64,000 nt of DNA from an uncultured Eubacteriales bacterium (GTDB lineage: Bacteria; Bacillota; Clostridia; Peptostreptococcales; Anaerovoracaceae): contig CAJTYS010000015.1 in NCBI GenBank assembly GCA_910583765.1, forward strand, positions 15,100 through 79,099, in the 5' to 3' direction. Under the pieces are notes generated by a model that made no database searches, was not told the DNA's origin, and saw nothing but the letters and a program-made list of their open reading frames with translations. Positions 24,854 to 34,432 of this stretch are shown here, piece after piece. Made by a program: the position numbers and the translations under genes. The number at the start of each line of letters is the position of its first letter. The stretch's first letter is position 1.

Positions 24854-24903
24854 GATTAGCGATAGATCATATCGTTTCAGTTTTTTATTATTTCACTTTT
24901 ATT

Positions 24904-24931
24904 TTAAGAGGTGTCAAGAGACGCCTCTTAA
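24904..24931 (+). promoter_or_regulatory. Leader hairpin before hppA
   Basis: TTAAGAGGTGTC (24904-24915), AAGA loop, GACGCCTCTTAA (24920-24931), one G-U pair. No U-tract follows, so it is more likely an mRNA-stabilising or processing hairpin than a full terminator. Confidence 0.5.
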
Positions 24932-24968
24932 ATAGCTATGGCAAAAGTGAGAGGGAGGTATCATTTTT

Positions 24969-26996
24969 ATGGACAATTTATCAGTTATTGCTCCTATTGC
25001 GGCAGTCATCGGACTGATCGTGGCCTTCGCTTTGTCATCCTGGATCGGCAAAGTAGATGAAGGCACAGATAGGATGAAGGAAATCGCAGGGTACATTCGT
25101 GAAGGTGCGATGGCGTTCCTAAGAAGAGAATACAAGACCATGGTTATTGTGATCATTGTGTTGTTCCTCCTCATCGGATTCGGTCTGCAGAGCTGGGTGA
25201 CAGCTGCATTGTACGTGATTGGCGCGCTGCTCTCCGTACTGGCAGGTTACTTTGGTATGAACGTTGCCACAAAGGGTAATGTGAGGACCGCTCACGCCGC
25301 GAATGAAGGCGGCATGAACAAGGCCCTGAAAGTGGCGTTCCGCTCTGGAGCAGTCATGGGACTTTGCGTATCCGGTCTTGGACTTTTAGGTCTGGGCGTG
25401 ATTTTCGTGATCATGGGCATTGATTCTGCGAAGGTCATCACTGGCTTCGGTCTAGGCGCTTCTTCCATGGCGCTGTTTGGACGTGTGGGCGGCGGTATCT
25501 ATACGAAGGCCGCGGACGTTGGCGCTGACTTGGTAGGCAAGGTAGAAGCAGGGATTCCAGAAGACGATCCAAGAAATCCGGCTGTTATCGCAGATAATGT
25601 AGGTGACAACGTAGGCGATGTCGCAGGCATGGGTTCTGACCTGTTTGAATCTTATGTGGGTTCCATTATTTCCGCGATCACACTGGCGGTCATCATCCCC
25701 CATGTGACACCAATGTTCGGTGCTGCTTTTGAACTAGATCCTGTAGTTGGCTCTGTGTTCCCGTTGGTCCTGGCAGCCATCGGTCTGCTGGCTTCCGTGA
25801 TCGGCATTCTGCTGGTTCGGGGCAAAGACGGCGGAAACCCTGCCAATGCGCTGAACATGGGTACATATATCAGCGGTGTCATCGTGATCATCGCTTCCCT
25901 GATTTTGAGCAAAACGATGCTGGGAACTTTCAATGCGGCTATCGCGATCATTGCTGGTCTCATTGTTGGTATCGCTATCGGTAAGATCACTGAGATCTAC
26001 ACATCCGCGGATTATAACTCTGTAAAGAAAATCGCGGATCAGTCACAGACAGGTTCTGCGACAACGATCATCAGCGGTTTGGGCGTTGGAATGCTGTCCA
26101 CAGTATGGCCGATCATTTGCGTTGCTATCGCTATTTTCATTGCCAATGGTTTCGCAGGATTATATGGAATCGCGCTGGCAGCGGTTGGAATGCTGTCCAC
26201 TACTGGAATGGTCGTAGCAGTTGACGCTTATGGTCCTGTGTCCGATAACGCTGGCGGAATCGCGGAAATGTCCGAGCTGCCTCACGAAGTTAGGGAAATC
26301 ACAGACAAACTGGACTCTGTTGGAAACACTACAGCTGCCATTGGTAAAGGTTTTGCCATCGGTTCCGCTGCTCTGACAGCACTGGCTCTGTTCGCTTCCT
26401 TCTCACAGGTCGCAGAAGTCAGCGCCATCAGCCTGCTGGATCCAATGGTTATCATCGGCCTGTTCATCGGAGCCATGCTTCCGTTCCTGTTCTCAGCCAT
26501 GACTATGAACTCCGTAGGTAAGGCTGCGAATCAGATGATCGAAGAAGTTAGAAGACAGTTCAGAGAAGACAAAGGCATCATGGAAGGTACTTCCAAACCT
26601 GATTACGCGAGATGTGTGGATATTTCCACAGCAGCGGCTCTGAAAGAAATGGTCGCTCCTGGCCTTCTGGCAATCATCGCTCCTCTGGCAGTCGGCATCA
26701 TCCTGGGTGTTGAAGCTCTGGGCGGCATGCTGGCAGGCGCGCTGGCTGCGGGCGTACTCTTGGCGATCATGATGGCCAACGCCGGCGGCGCATGGGACAA
26801 TGCGAAGAAATACGTGGAAGAAGGACATTACGGTGGCAAAGGTTCCGACACCCATAAAGCCACTGTTGTAGGTGACACGGTAGGTGACCCGTTCAAGGAT
26901 ACTTCTGGCCCATCCATCAACATTCTGATCAAGCTGATGACGATCGTGGCAGTCGTGTTCGCTCCACTGTTCGTAAATATCGGCGGCCTGCTGTAG
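24969..26996 (+). CDS. hppA: Membrane-bound, ion-translocating pyrophosphatase (K+-dependent type)
   Basis: 675 residues with about 16 membrane helices. Pyrophosphate-binding motifs are seen: 'VGKVEAGIPEDDPRNPAVIADNVGDNVGDVAGMGSDLFESY' region and, near the C-terminus, 'GDTVGDPFKDTSGPSINILIKL'. 'GNTTAAIGKGFAIGSAALTA' has Ala where K+-independent enzymes carry Lys, so a K+-dependent enzyme is predicted. It couples pyrophosphate hydrolysis to H+ and/or Na+ export; the ion cannot be settled from inspection. Such pumps suit energy-limited anaerobes. Confidence 0.95.
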   Translation: MDNLSVIAPIAAVIGLIVAFALSSWIGKVDEGTDRMKEIAGYIREGAMAFLRREYKTMVIVIIVLFLLIGFGLQSWVTAALYVIGALLSVLAGYFGMNVATKGNVRTAHAANEGGMNKALKVAFRSGAVMGLCVSGLGLLGLGVIFVIMGIDSAKVITGFGLGASSMALFGRVGGGIYTKAADVGADLVGKVEAGIPEDDPRNPAVIADNVGDNVGDVAGMGSDLFESYVGSIISAITLAVIIPHVTPMFGAAFELDPVVGSVFPLVLAAIGLLASVIGILLVRGKDGGNPANALNMGTYISGVIVIIASLILSKTMLGTFNAAIAIIAGLIVGIAIGKITEIYTSADYNSVKKIADQSQTGSATTIISGLGVGMLSTVWPIICVAIAIFIANGFAGLYGIALAAVGMLSTTGMVVAVDAYGPVSDNAGGIAEMSELPHEVREITDKLDSVGNTTAAIGKGFAIGSAALTALALFASFSQVAEVSAISLLDPMVIIGLFIGAMLPFLFSAMTMNSVGKAANQMIEEVRRQFREDKGIMEGTSKPDYARCVDISTAAALKEMVAPGLLAIIAPLAVGIILGVEALGGMLAGALAAGVLLAIMMANAGGAWDNAKKYVEEGHYGGKGSDTHKATVVGDTVGDPFKDTSGPSINILIKLMTIVAVVFAPLFVNIGGLL

Positions 26997-27090
26997 TTCG
27001 GTTCCTGGACTACAACATGTATTTGGAAGAAAGTCAGATTCGCTGATCCTATGTCAGCGGCAGACTTTGTTGATATTCTAAAAATAAAAA

Positions 27091-27130
27091 AGAGACTGCT
27101 CCCGCAATCTGATCTGTGGAAGCAGTCTCT
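27091..27130. terminator. Bidirectional terminator between hppA and the CDF gene
   Basis: AGAGACTGCT (27091-27100) and AGCAGTCTCT (27121-27130). One arm overlaps the stop codon of the minus-strand CDF gene; AT-rich tails lie on both sides. Confidence 0.75.
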
Positions 27131-28022
27131 ATTTGTTTGTTGACACTGCTGGAAACACTCGGCATTCTTTGACATTTTCAAATTGGTCTTCAATGGCTGC
27201 CTGCACCTGGCGGCAGATCTGATCTGCTTGCGACAGAGACGTTTCCTCGGAGAAAAGGAGTTCCATTTCCCCATAGATTCGGTCGCCGAAAAGCCTGGTG
27301 CGGAACTGGCCCATGGAAAGCCCAGGATAGCTGTCACGAGCCGTGTCCGCGATAGCTTTCACCATGTCAGGCGGGCAGGCCCGGTCCACCATTTTGTCAA
27401 TAGAACTCTTGAAGATGGTCAATGCGGTCTTGATGACAAAGAAACAGATGATAACGCTGACTAGAGGGTCCAGGATATGGAATCCGGCTCTTGCCCCTAG
27501 AATCCCGATGAAGCTGCCAATGGAAGAAAGCGCGTCAGCTTGGTTGTGCCAAGCAATGGCCATCAATGCCTCGGAATCAATGCGTTTCGCTTTTCCCCGC
27601 ATGTACCAGTAGAGGAGCTCCTTGATGGCAATGGCTGCCAGGGCCGTAAAGAGGGCTAACCTGTTGGGAACCTCCAACGCATCGTGACCATGATGGTGGA
27701 ACAGGATGGTTTCTGCTCCAGAGAATCCGATCCCCAGACCCACAAGGCCTAAAATCAGGGACAGTATGATGGCTGCCGCGCATTCCAGGCGTTCATGACC
27801 GTAAGGGTGCTGTGCGTCCGGCGCTTTGGAAGCCAGTTTCACGCCGATCATTACAATGATGGTATCCACTGCGTCTGCCGCGGAATGGATGGCATCGGAG
27901 ACTAGCGCACCCGACTTCCCCAAGATTCCGGCGAAGAGCTTCACAAAACATAAAAAAAGATTTCCGCCAATGCTGACCATGGAAGTCCGCATGGCGGTCT
28001 GCTGGCGTGTGGCTGTTTTCAT
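27129..28022 (-). CDS. Cation diffusion facilitator (CDF) family transporter
   Basis: 297 residues, six membrane helices. The metal-site sequences 'SDAIHSAADAVDT' (helix 2), 'HPYGHERLE' and 'AWHNQADALSSIGS' (helix 5) are typical, and a C-terminal cytoplasmic ferredoxin-like domain follows (about 210-295). CDF proteins export Zn2+, Fe2+, Mn2+ or similar ions against protons; the ion cannot be assigned. Its end is part of the terminator shared with hppA. Confidence 0.92.
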   Translation of the reverse strand: MKTATRQQTAMRTSMVSIGGNLFLCFVKLFAGILGKSGALVSDAIHSAADAVDTIIVMIGVKLASKAPDAQHPYGHERLECAAAIILSLILGLVGLGIGFSGAETILFHHHGHDALEVPNRLALFTALAAIAIKELLYWYMRGKAKRIDSEALMAIAWHNQADALSSIGSFIGILGARAGFHILDPLVSVIICFFVIKTALTIFKSSIDKMVDRACPPDMVKAIADTARDSYPGLSMGQFRTRLFGDRIYGEMELLFSEETSLSQADQICRQVQAAIEDQFENVKECRVFPAVSTNK

Positions 28023-28109
28023 AAAATCAATCCTTTCTTCTTAATGTTATAGTACAAGATGGACCATTTGTCAAAGGAAAGTAGAAAAAGAAAATGGCAG
28101 GGGGAGGTG

Positions 28110-28123
28110 GGCCGTGGTATAAT
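28110..28123 (+). promoter_or_regulatory. Extended -10 box identical to that of the rpoN array
   Basis: GGCCGTGGTATAAT is identical to the sequence at two unit boundaries of the 18119-18493 array. It is the likely promoter core of the AAA/DUF1703 gene. Confidence 0.55.
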
Positions 28124-28181
28124 GATAGGAAGCGGTGTTGATGTAAGGTGAAGGTTAGTGTGGGAAAGGAACGTATTGGAT

Positions 28182-29891
28182 ATGGGGACAGGGAGAAAGC
28201 TGCCGATTGGCATTGAAAATTTTGGAGAAATCAGAACAGAAGGGTTTTATTATGTGGATAAGACAGGTTTGATCATTGAATTGCTGAACAACTGGAGTAA
28301 AGTCAACCTTTTTACTCGCCCCAGAAGATTTGGAAAGTCTCTGAATATGAGCATGCTGAAAGCTTTCTTCGAATATGGCTGTGACAGCAGAATTTTTGAT
28401 GGACTTCAGATCGCGAGAGAACTGAAACTATGTGAGACATATATGGGCAAATTTCCGGTGATTTCCATAAGCTTGAAAGATGCGGACGCCGCTGATTATG
28501 AAACAGCAAAGCGGATGCTCTCGTCCATCATCGGCAGTGAAGCGATGCGTTTTTCCTTTCTTGCGGAAAGCGACAGGCTTTCTAATTTTGAAAAAGAACA
28601 GTATCGCCAGTTGGTAAGGATAGGCGGCAAAGGCGAGCCGGGCTTTATTATGGCGGATGAAGTTCTTGTGAACAGCCTGCTGACACTGTCTAGATTTTTG
28701 CATAAACATTATGGACAGAAGGTGATCGTGCTGATTGATGAATACGATGTACCGCTGGACAAAGCGCAGAATTTCGGCTACTATGATGATATGGTGGGCA
28801 CGATTCGGAAACTGTTCAGCAGAGTTTTAAAGAGCAATGATGATCTGTATTTTGCTGTGCTGACCGGCTGCCTGAGAATTGCCAAAGAAAGTATTTTTTC
28901 GGGACTCAACAACTTTAACGCATTGTCGATTACCGATGCCCGATATGAGGAACACTTTGGATTTTCGGATGAGGAAGTTAGAAAACTTTTGGCGTTTTAT
29001 GGATTTGAGAGCAGGTATGAATCTGTAAAGGAATGGTATGATGGCTATCAGTTTGGCAATGCGGACGTATACTGTCCATGGGATGTGATCAATTATGTGG
29101 ATCTGCTGCGTTCAGATCCAGACGCAGCTCCTAAAGCCTTTTGGATCAATACTAGCAGCAATGATATTCTAAAAACGTTTCTCCGTATGGCAAAGCAGAG
29201 AACAAAACGAGAAATTGAACAGCTGGTTGAGGGACAGTGTATCACAAAAAGCATAAATCAGGAGTTGACCTACCGAGATTTGTATCAAAATATGGATAAT
29301 TTGTGGAGCGTGCTCTTCACTACCGGATATCTGACCCATCGGGGAAAATCAGAAGGCGACAACTACCAACTGGCCATACCGAATCGGGAGATCCGCAAGA
29401 TTTTTGTGGATCAAATTCTCAATTGGTTTCAGGAAGATGTGCGAAAGGACATGTCAAAGCTGGATGCGTTCTGCAGGGCTTTTGCACAGGCAGACGCAGT
29501 GATGATCGAGAAACAGTTCAACGCGTATTTACAGAGAACCATCAGCGTGCGTGACGCAGGCGCACGGAAAGAGAAAAAGGAGAATTTTTATCATGGCATT
29601 CTCCTTGGCCTGCTCAGTCACTGTGAGGAGTGGGACATTGATTCCAATGCGGAATCCGGCGATGGTTTCAGTGATATTCTCGTGGAAATCGAAGAAGAGA
29701 AAATAGGAATCGTGATTGAGATAAAGTATGCTAGTGAAGGCAGTTTGAGAACAGACTGCCAGAAAGCATTGCGGCAGATCAGAGAGAAGAACTATGAAAG
29801 AAAGCTTCGGCAGGATGGGATGTCCAGGATCATCAGGTATGGGATTGCCTGCAGGAGAAAGGAATGCCGGGTGATGCTGGAGGAATCATGA
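28182..29891 (+). CDS. AAA-ATPase-like / DUF1703 (PD-(D/E)XK) protein
   Basis: About 569 residues. The N-terminal AAA_ATPase-like region has 'GIENFGEIRTEGFYYVDKTGLI', a P-loop in 'LFTRPRRFGKSLNMSML' and Walker B 'IVLIDEYDVPLDKA'. The C-terminus carries a PD-(D/E)XK-type core 'GFSDILVEIEEEKIGIVIEIKY'. Such proteins are widespread, often multi-copy, and of unknown function, possibly mobile or defence related. AAGGA lies ten bases before ATG 28182; a GTG at 28158 is an alternative. The window holds a paralogue (45382-46935) and a relative with DUF4143 (37747-38949). Confidence 0.85.
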   Translation: MGTGRKLPIGIENFGEIRTEGFYYVDKTGLIIELLNNWSKVNLFTRPRRFGKSLNMSMLKAFFEYGCDSRIFDGLQIARELKLCETYMGKFPVISISLKDADAADYETAKRMLSSIIGSEAMRFSFLAESDRLSNFEKEQYRQLVRIGGKGEPGFIMADEVLVNSLLTLSRFLHKHYGQKVIVLIDEYDVPLDKAQNFGYYDDMVGTIRKLFSRVLKSNDDLYFAVLTGCLRIAKESIFSGLNNFNALSITDARYEEHFGFSDEEVRKLLAFYGFESRYESVKEWYDGYQFGNADVYCPWDVINYVDLLRSDPDAAPKAFWINTSSNDILKTFLRMAKQRTKREIEQLVEGQCITKSINQELTYRDLYQNMDNLWSVLFTTGYLTHRGKSEGDNYQLAIPNREIRKIFVDQILNWFQEDVRKDMSKLDAFCRAFAQADAVMIEKQFNAYLQRTISVRDAGARKEKKENFYHGILLGLLSHCEEWDIDSNAESGDGFSDILVEIEEEKIGIVIEIKYASEGSLRTDCQKALRQIREKNYERKLRQDGMSRIIRYGIACRRKECRVMLEES

Positions 29892-29933
29892 ATCTTTCAG
29901 AGGAGCACCACCAGAAAGAAAGGATGAAAAAGG

Positions 29934-30992
29934 ATGATCGTACCTGTGAAATATGAAAGGGATCGGCTGCTGATTTTGGATCAAACGCTGCTCCCTGGGG
30001 AAGAGCGCTACATAGAGGCACGGACAAAGGAAGATGTCTGGGAAGCCATTAAGAAACTGCGGGTCAGGGGTGCCCCAGCCATTGGCGTGGCGGCGGCCTA
30101 TGGCCTTTACGTGGCTGTTCGGGACTTAAAGGTTGAAAGCTTTGCCGACTTTGCCGTGCGGTTTCACAGCATAAAAGAATACATTGCCACCTCCAGGCCA
30201 ACGGCGGTCAATCTGTTTTGGGCACTGGAGCGTATGGAACGCCGGCTGCTTGCCATGGAAGATGGGCTCTGCTTTGGACCATCATGGAAGCAAGAGCTGG
30301 AATATATCAAAGAGGAACTGCTGAAAGAAGCAGAGGCGATCCGCAGGGAGGACGAAGAGGCCTGCCTGAGCATGGGCCGGCACGGGCTTTCCCTGCTGAA
30401 AAAAGACATGGGCATCTTGACCCACTGCAATGCGGGGACTTTGGCCACCGCCAAATACGGGACCTGTCTGGCTCCCATCTATCTGGGCCAAGAGCAGGGG
30501 TATGACTTCAAAGTCTTTGCGGATGAGACTAGGCCCTTGCTTCAAGGCGCCAGGCTGACCGCTTGGGAGCTTTCCCAGGAAGGGGTGGACGTGACGTTAA
30601 TCTGTGACAACATGGCCGCCACGGTCATGAAGCAAGGCAAAATCGACGCGGTGGTGGTAGGCTGTGACCGCATGGCCGCCAACGGCGACGGAGCCAATAA
30701 GATCGGGACATCAGGAGTCGCTATTTTAGCCAAGGAATTTGGGATTCCCTTTTACATGTTCGTGCCCACCTCCACCATTGACCTGGACACGCCTACAGGC
30801 AGTGAGATCCAGATCGAAGAGCGCCAGGGAGAAGAGATCCGTGAAATGTGGTATCAAAAGCCCATGGCGCCTGCGGGAGTCAAGACTTACAACCCAGCCT
30901 TTGATGTGACGGATCATAAACACATCACTGCAGTGGTGACGGAAAAAGGCATCATCTACCCGCCGTATGAAGAAAATCTGAGAAAGCTGTAA
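29934..30992 (+). CDS. mtnA: S-methyl-5-thioribose-1-phosphate isomerase
   Basis: 352 residues of the eIF2B-like fold: 'LRVRGAPAIGVAAAYGL', 'TSRPTAVNLFWALERM', 'ILTHCNAGTLATAKYGT' (catalytic Cys), 'DETRPLLQGARLTAWEL' and 'VVVGCDRMAANGDGANKIGT' (catalytic Asp). It acts in the methionine salvage pathway. It lies 42 bp behind the DUF1703 gene and 5 bp before scpA, so it is probably co-transcribed with scpAB, though the link looks functional only by position. Confidence 0.95.
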   Translation: MIVPVKYERDRLLILDQTLLPGEERYIEARTKEDVWEAIKKLRVRGAPAIGVAAAYGLYVAVRDLKVESFADFAVRFHSIKEYIATSRPTAVNLFWALERMERRLLAMEDGLCFGPSWKQELEYIKEELLKEAEAIRREDEEACLSMGRHGLSLLKKDMGILTHCNAGTLATAKYGTCLAPIYLGQEQGYDFKVFADETRPLLQGARLTAWELSQEGVDVTLICDNMAATVMKQGKIDAVVVGCDRMAANGDGANKIGTSGVAILAKEFGIPFYMFVPTSTIDLDTPTGSEIQIEERQGEEIREMWYQKPMAPAGVKTYNPAFDVTDHKHITAVVTEKGIIYPPYEENLRKL

Positions 30993-30997
30993 AAAAC

Positions 30998-31786
30998 ATG
31001 GGATACAAAGTAAAGCTGAATGTCTTTGAAGGGCCTTTCGACCTGCTTGTTTATTTGATCGAGAACGCCCAGATGAGCATTTATGACATCAAAATTTCAG
31101 AGATCACAGACCAGTATCTGGAATATGTGAAGGAGATCGAGCGGCAGGACGTGTCAGCGGCAGCGGAATTCATGGTGCTCGCCGCGTCTCTTTTGGAAAT
31201 CAAATCCAAGATGCTGCTGCCTCGACTGGCTGTGGGAGAAGAGGGCGCTGCCGGCGAAGATCCCAGGTCCGAGCTGGTGGAAAAACTCTTGGAGTACAAA
31301 CGCTTCAAGCTGCTGGCGGAAATGCTGCGGGAAAAGGAAGAAGCAGGGCTGCGGATCATGGAAAAGCCCCAGGAAGACCTTTCCGTTTATACCCATGAGG
31401 CGCACGAGCAGCTGGACCTGGATCTAGATCGATTCGTGTCCGCGTTCCACTTATTTCTTCAGAAAAAGAAACGGCTGGAAGAGATTCGCAGGCATCATCT
31501 GCGTTCGGAAAAGCAGCGGATCACAACAGAGGCCAGGATGACTGATATCCGAGATTTTTTCAGCAGAGACCCTTTACGGGAAGCGAATTTTAAGGAATTG
31601 ATCGCAAAGCGGGACGATCATTACGATATTGCCCTGACTTTTTCTTCCCTGCTAGAAATGATGAAAGAAAATCGTCTGGAGGCAGAACAGAAGTATTTGT
31701 TTGGGGATATCACCGTGCGGGCGACCGAATACTTGATGGAGGGAAAATCAGATGACCAGCAAAAAAACCATGAAAGCCGCATTTGA
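30998..31786 (+). CDS. scpA: Segregation and condensation protein A
   Basis: 262 residues. The N-terminal helical part 'VFEGPFDLLVYLIENAQMSIYDIKISEITDQYL' and the C-terminal winged helix are those of the ScpA kleisin, which bridges the SMC heads together with ScpB for chromosome compaction. The 3' end overlaps scpB by 35 bases, so the two are translationally coupled. Confidence 0.95.
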   Translation: MGYKVKLNVFEGPFDLLVYLIENAQMSIYDIKISEITDQYLEYVKEIERQDVSAAAEFMVLAASLLEIKSKMLLPRLAVGEEGAAGEDPRSELVEKLLEYKRFKLLAEMLREKEEAGLRIMEKPQEDLSVYTHEAHEQLDLDLDRFVSAFHLFLQKKKRLEEIRRHHLRSEKQRITTEARMTDIRDFFSRDPLREANFKELIAKRDDHYDIALTFSSLLEMMKENRLEAEQKYLFGDITVRATEYLMEGKSDDQQKNHESRI

Positions 31787-32354
31787 ATCCATGATGTTCG
31801 TGTGGGGCGGGCCCTTGGACGTAAAAGCGGCAGCAGAAATTTTTAATATCAGTTGGAAAGACGCATACGATTATTTTGTGGAGCTGCAGGAGGAATATGA
31901 GAAGGAGGGGCGGGGCATCCGGGTTCGGGAAGTGAACAAAAGCTTCCAGTTTGTCACGGCCCAGGAAAACGCAGGATACATCGAGCGGCTCTGTACGCCG
32001 GTGAAGCAAAGGAAACTGACCCAATCCGCATTGGAGGTGCTGGCGATCATCGCTTACAAGCAGCCAGTGACAAAGGGGGAGATCGAGGCCATTCGGGGCA
32101 TCAAATGCGACCGGATCATCGATGGCCTGCAGAAGAAGGACCTGGTTGGAGAAGTCGGGCGGTCCACAGGAGTTGGGCGGCCCATCCTTTATGGCACCAC
32201 AGACGCGTTTTTAAAGAATTTTGGATTCAAAAACTTGAAAGAATTGCCGGACTTGGAGGAAATCACAGGCCGCGAGGAAGACGACACGGATCCGGAAGGC
32301 CCTGTGGACAGCGTGGACTTACAGCAGATTTCCTTAGAGCTGCCGGAAAAGTAA
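31752..32354 (+). CDS. scpB: Segregation and condensation protein B
   Basis: 200 residues with two winged-helix domains ('AAFESMMFVWGGPLDVKAAAEIF'; 'TQSALEVLAIIAYKQPVTKGEIEAIRGIKCDRIIDGLQKKDLV'). ScpB dimers bind ScpA in the SMC complex. The acidic tail ('EEDDTDPEGPVDSVD') is typical. It overlaps scpA and is followed after 12 bp by the MATE gene. Confidence 0.95.
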   Translation: MTSKKTMKAAFESMMFVWGGPLDVKAAAEIFNISWKDAYDYFVELQEEYEKEGRGIRVREVNKSFQFVTAQENAGYIERLCTPVKQRKLTQSALEVLAIIAYKQPVTKGEIEAIRGIKCDRIIDGLQKKDLVGEVGRSTGVGRPILYGTTDAFLKNFGFKNLKELPDLEEITGREEDDTDPEGPVDSVDLQQISLELPEK

Positions 32355-32366
32355 GGGAAGGAAGCG

Positions 32367-33698
32367 ATGGAAATGGAATATCGATTTTCCAATCAAGATT
32401 TGCGAAAGCTCATCATCCCGCTGATTATTGAGCAGTTTCTCCAGATCTCGGTGGGTCTGGTGGATTCAGTCATGGTGGCCAGCGTGGGAGAAGCGGCTGT
32501 ATCAGGGGTTTCTCTGGTGGACTCTGTGTTCATTTTGTTCATCAACGTGTTTTCCGCACTGGCCACAGGAGGCGCTGTGGTAGCGGGGCAGTACATAGGC
32601 AGAAAAGACGCGGAGACAGGATGTCGGGCCGCCTGGCAGATGCTGCTGTTCGTGGGGGCTTTGTCCATCCTGGTAATGGCGGCCTGCTATGTGTTCCGTG
32701 ATTTCATCCTCTATCAGGTGTTCGGCGACATTGACGAGCAAGTCAGGCATAACAGCAAAGTGTTTCTCCTCATCGTCAGTGCTTCTATTCCTTTTATCGC
32801 CCTTTACAACGCAGGTGCGGCGATCTTTCGGGTCATGGGAAATTCCAAGATCGCCATGCAGATGTCCCTGCTGATGAACGGCATCAACCTGGTGGGCATC
32901 GCCATTTTGATCTACGGCTTTCACTTTGGCGTAGCAGGTGCGGGAATCCCTACCCTTGTGGCCAGAGTCGCGGCGGCTGTGATCATCATTGTCCTGTTGT
33001 GTGATCAGAAACGACTGCTTCACCTTCCCAGGCCTTTCGTCTTTCGCATAGACAAAACGCTGCTGAAACGGATCTTGTACATCGGTGTCCCTAACGGCCT
33101 GGAAAACAGCATGTTCCAGCTGGGAAAGATCCTGGTGCTGAGCCTGGTTTCCGGCTTCGGAACAGCGGCCATTGCCGCCAATGCCATTGGAAACTACGTT
33201 GCCATGTTCGCCATCCTGCCAGGGATCGCCTTGGGCTACACCACCATCACCGTGGTTTCCCAGTGCGTAGGAGCCGGCGACTACCAGCAGGTGCGCTATT
33301 ATACGAAAAAGCTGATCAAGCTGTGCTATGTGTCCATGCTGGCTTTCAATGGGGTCGTGGTGCTGGCCCTGCCGCTGATCCTGCATGTTTACGGTCTTTC
33401 CGACTTGGCCAGCCATTATGCGAGGCAGATCCTGCTTTACCACGCTGTCTGCGCAGTGACCATCTGGCCCCTGTCCTTTACTCTGCCTAATACGCTGCGG
33501 GCTTCCAACGATGTGAGCCTGACCATGCTCATCTCCATCCTTTCCATGTGGATCTTCCGAGTGGGGTTCAGCTATTTGCTGGGACTTTACTTCCATTTAG
33601 AGCTTTTCGGCGTGTGGATCGCCATGACCATCGACTGGCTGGTTCGGGCCATTTGCTTTGTGCTGCGGTACAAGAGCGGCAAGTGGAAGAAAGGGTGA
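32367..33698 (+). CDS. MATE family efflux transporter
   Basis: 443 residues, 12 membrane helices in two homologous halves. 'LRKLIIPLIIEQFLQISVGLVDSVMVASVGEAAVSGVSLVDS' at the start and 'GVPNGLENSMFQLGKILVLSLVSGFGTAAIAANAIGN' at the second half are family signatures. It probably exports cationic drugs or metabolites by Na+ or H+ antiport; substrate unknown. It seems to end the mtnA-scpAB-MATE run. No strong terminator was found behind it. Confidence 0.93.
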   Translation: MEMEYRFSNQDLRKLIIPLIIEQFLQISVGLVDSVMVASVGEAAVSGVSLVDSVFILFINVFSALATGGAVVAGQYIGRKDAETGCRAAWQMLLFVGALSILVMAACYVFRDFILYQVFGDIDEQVRHNSKVFLLIVSASIPFIALYNAGAAIFRVMGNSKIAMQMSLLMNGINLVGIAILIYGFHFGVAGAGIPTLVARVAAAVIIIVLLCDQKRLLHLPRPFVFRIDKTLLKRILYIGVPNGLENSMFQLGKILVLSLVSGFGTAAIAANAIGNYVAMFAILPGIALGYTTITVVSQCVGAGDYQQVRYYTKKLIKLCYVSMLAFNGVVVLALPLILHVYGLSDLASHYARQILLYHAVCAVTIWPLSFTLPNTLRASNDVSLTMLISILSMWIFRVGFSYLLGLYFHLELFGVWIAMTIDWLVRAICFVLRYKSGKWKKG

Positions 33699-33847
33699 CA
33701 GTTTGGATGGTCTGAGGGCTGCGCCTTCCAGCCGCCTATAAAATTTTAATAAAAAATTTTCGTTTTTTTGAAACATTTCTGTGCTTTTTTCCTCTTAATA
33801 TATAGAGAGGCAGTTCAGCAGGCCTCTTGGTCAAATCTTTTCGATTA

Positions 33848-33884
33848 AGGAAGTATTGTGTGAATTAGAAGGAGGAAATCATGA
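33848..33884 (+). repeat. Duplicated leader, copy 1
   Basis: About 37 bp (AGGAAGTATTGTGTGAAT, then AGAAGGAGGAAATCA) recur at 35262-35298 with one substitution plus an altered start (ATGA against CGTGA). Each copy carries the ribosome site of the gene that follows. Confidence 0.8.
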
Positions 33885-34417
33885 GTAAGAAATTGTCGAA
33901 AAAACAAGTAGCTGTCATGTTGGCGATAATGGTCTGTCTGGTGTTGCTGTATCTTATTTTTTCAGGAAGTTTCCGGGTATATAGCTCTTATCAGGACGTG
34001 CTGTCCACGGCAAAGCACACGGAGTTAGCGGCAGGCGATGGCTGGAAGCTATGCGTGCCGGAGAAAGAGGGTCTGACACCTTACTTCGTCTATGAGGGAG
34101 AACAGCACCCGAAAACCAACATTTCCATGAAAGCAATCTTTTATGAAAAGGACGGCCATGAGACAAAAGGCCGGGTGGATGCCTGGTATCCCATTTGTGA
34201 CAGGCATTTCTTCTTCGGAGAACGGCGGTACTATTTGCCGGAAGGATATGAACACCTAACTGGTATCGCCTGCAAAGTCCTGTGGAATGAATACCGGGGT
34301 GGAGAAAATCAGGCTTCTTATATTTTCTCAGAGGGATTAACAATGGAACAGCAGCAGAGCGCCATGGAAGAAATTGATGACTTGAGAGAGATCTCTGCTG
34401 ACAGCTTTCCCATTTAG
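33881..34417 (+). CDS. Membrane-anchored unknown protein
   Basis: 178 residues: a basic N-terminus, one membrane helix or uncleaved signal (about 12-30, 'VAVMLAIMVCLVLLYLIFSG') and an extracytoplasmic domain rich in Tyr and Glu. Not recognised. AGAAGGAGGA precedes ATG. Followed by another single-pass unknown protein and a DUF4367 protein, so the three may form an envelope-related set. Confidence 0.7.
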   Translation: MSKKLSKKQVAVMLAIMVCLVLLYLIFSGSFRVYSSYQDVLSTAKHTELAAGDGWKLCVPEKEGLTPYFVYEGEQHPKTNISMKAIFYEKDGHETKGRVDAWYPICDRHFFFGERRYYLPEGYEHLTGIACKVLWNEYRGGENQASYIFSEGLTMEQQQSAMEEIDDLREISADSFPI

Positions 34418-34432
34418 GCTCACAGGAGAACC

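Noticed and set aside
32502..33596. 364-codon minus-strand frame over the MATE gene
   Set aside because: Shadow of the transporter gene; composition rich in His, Gln and Asp without any domain.
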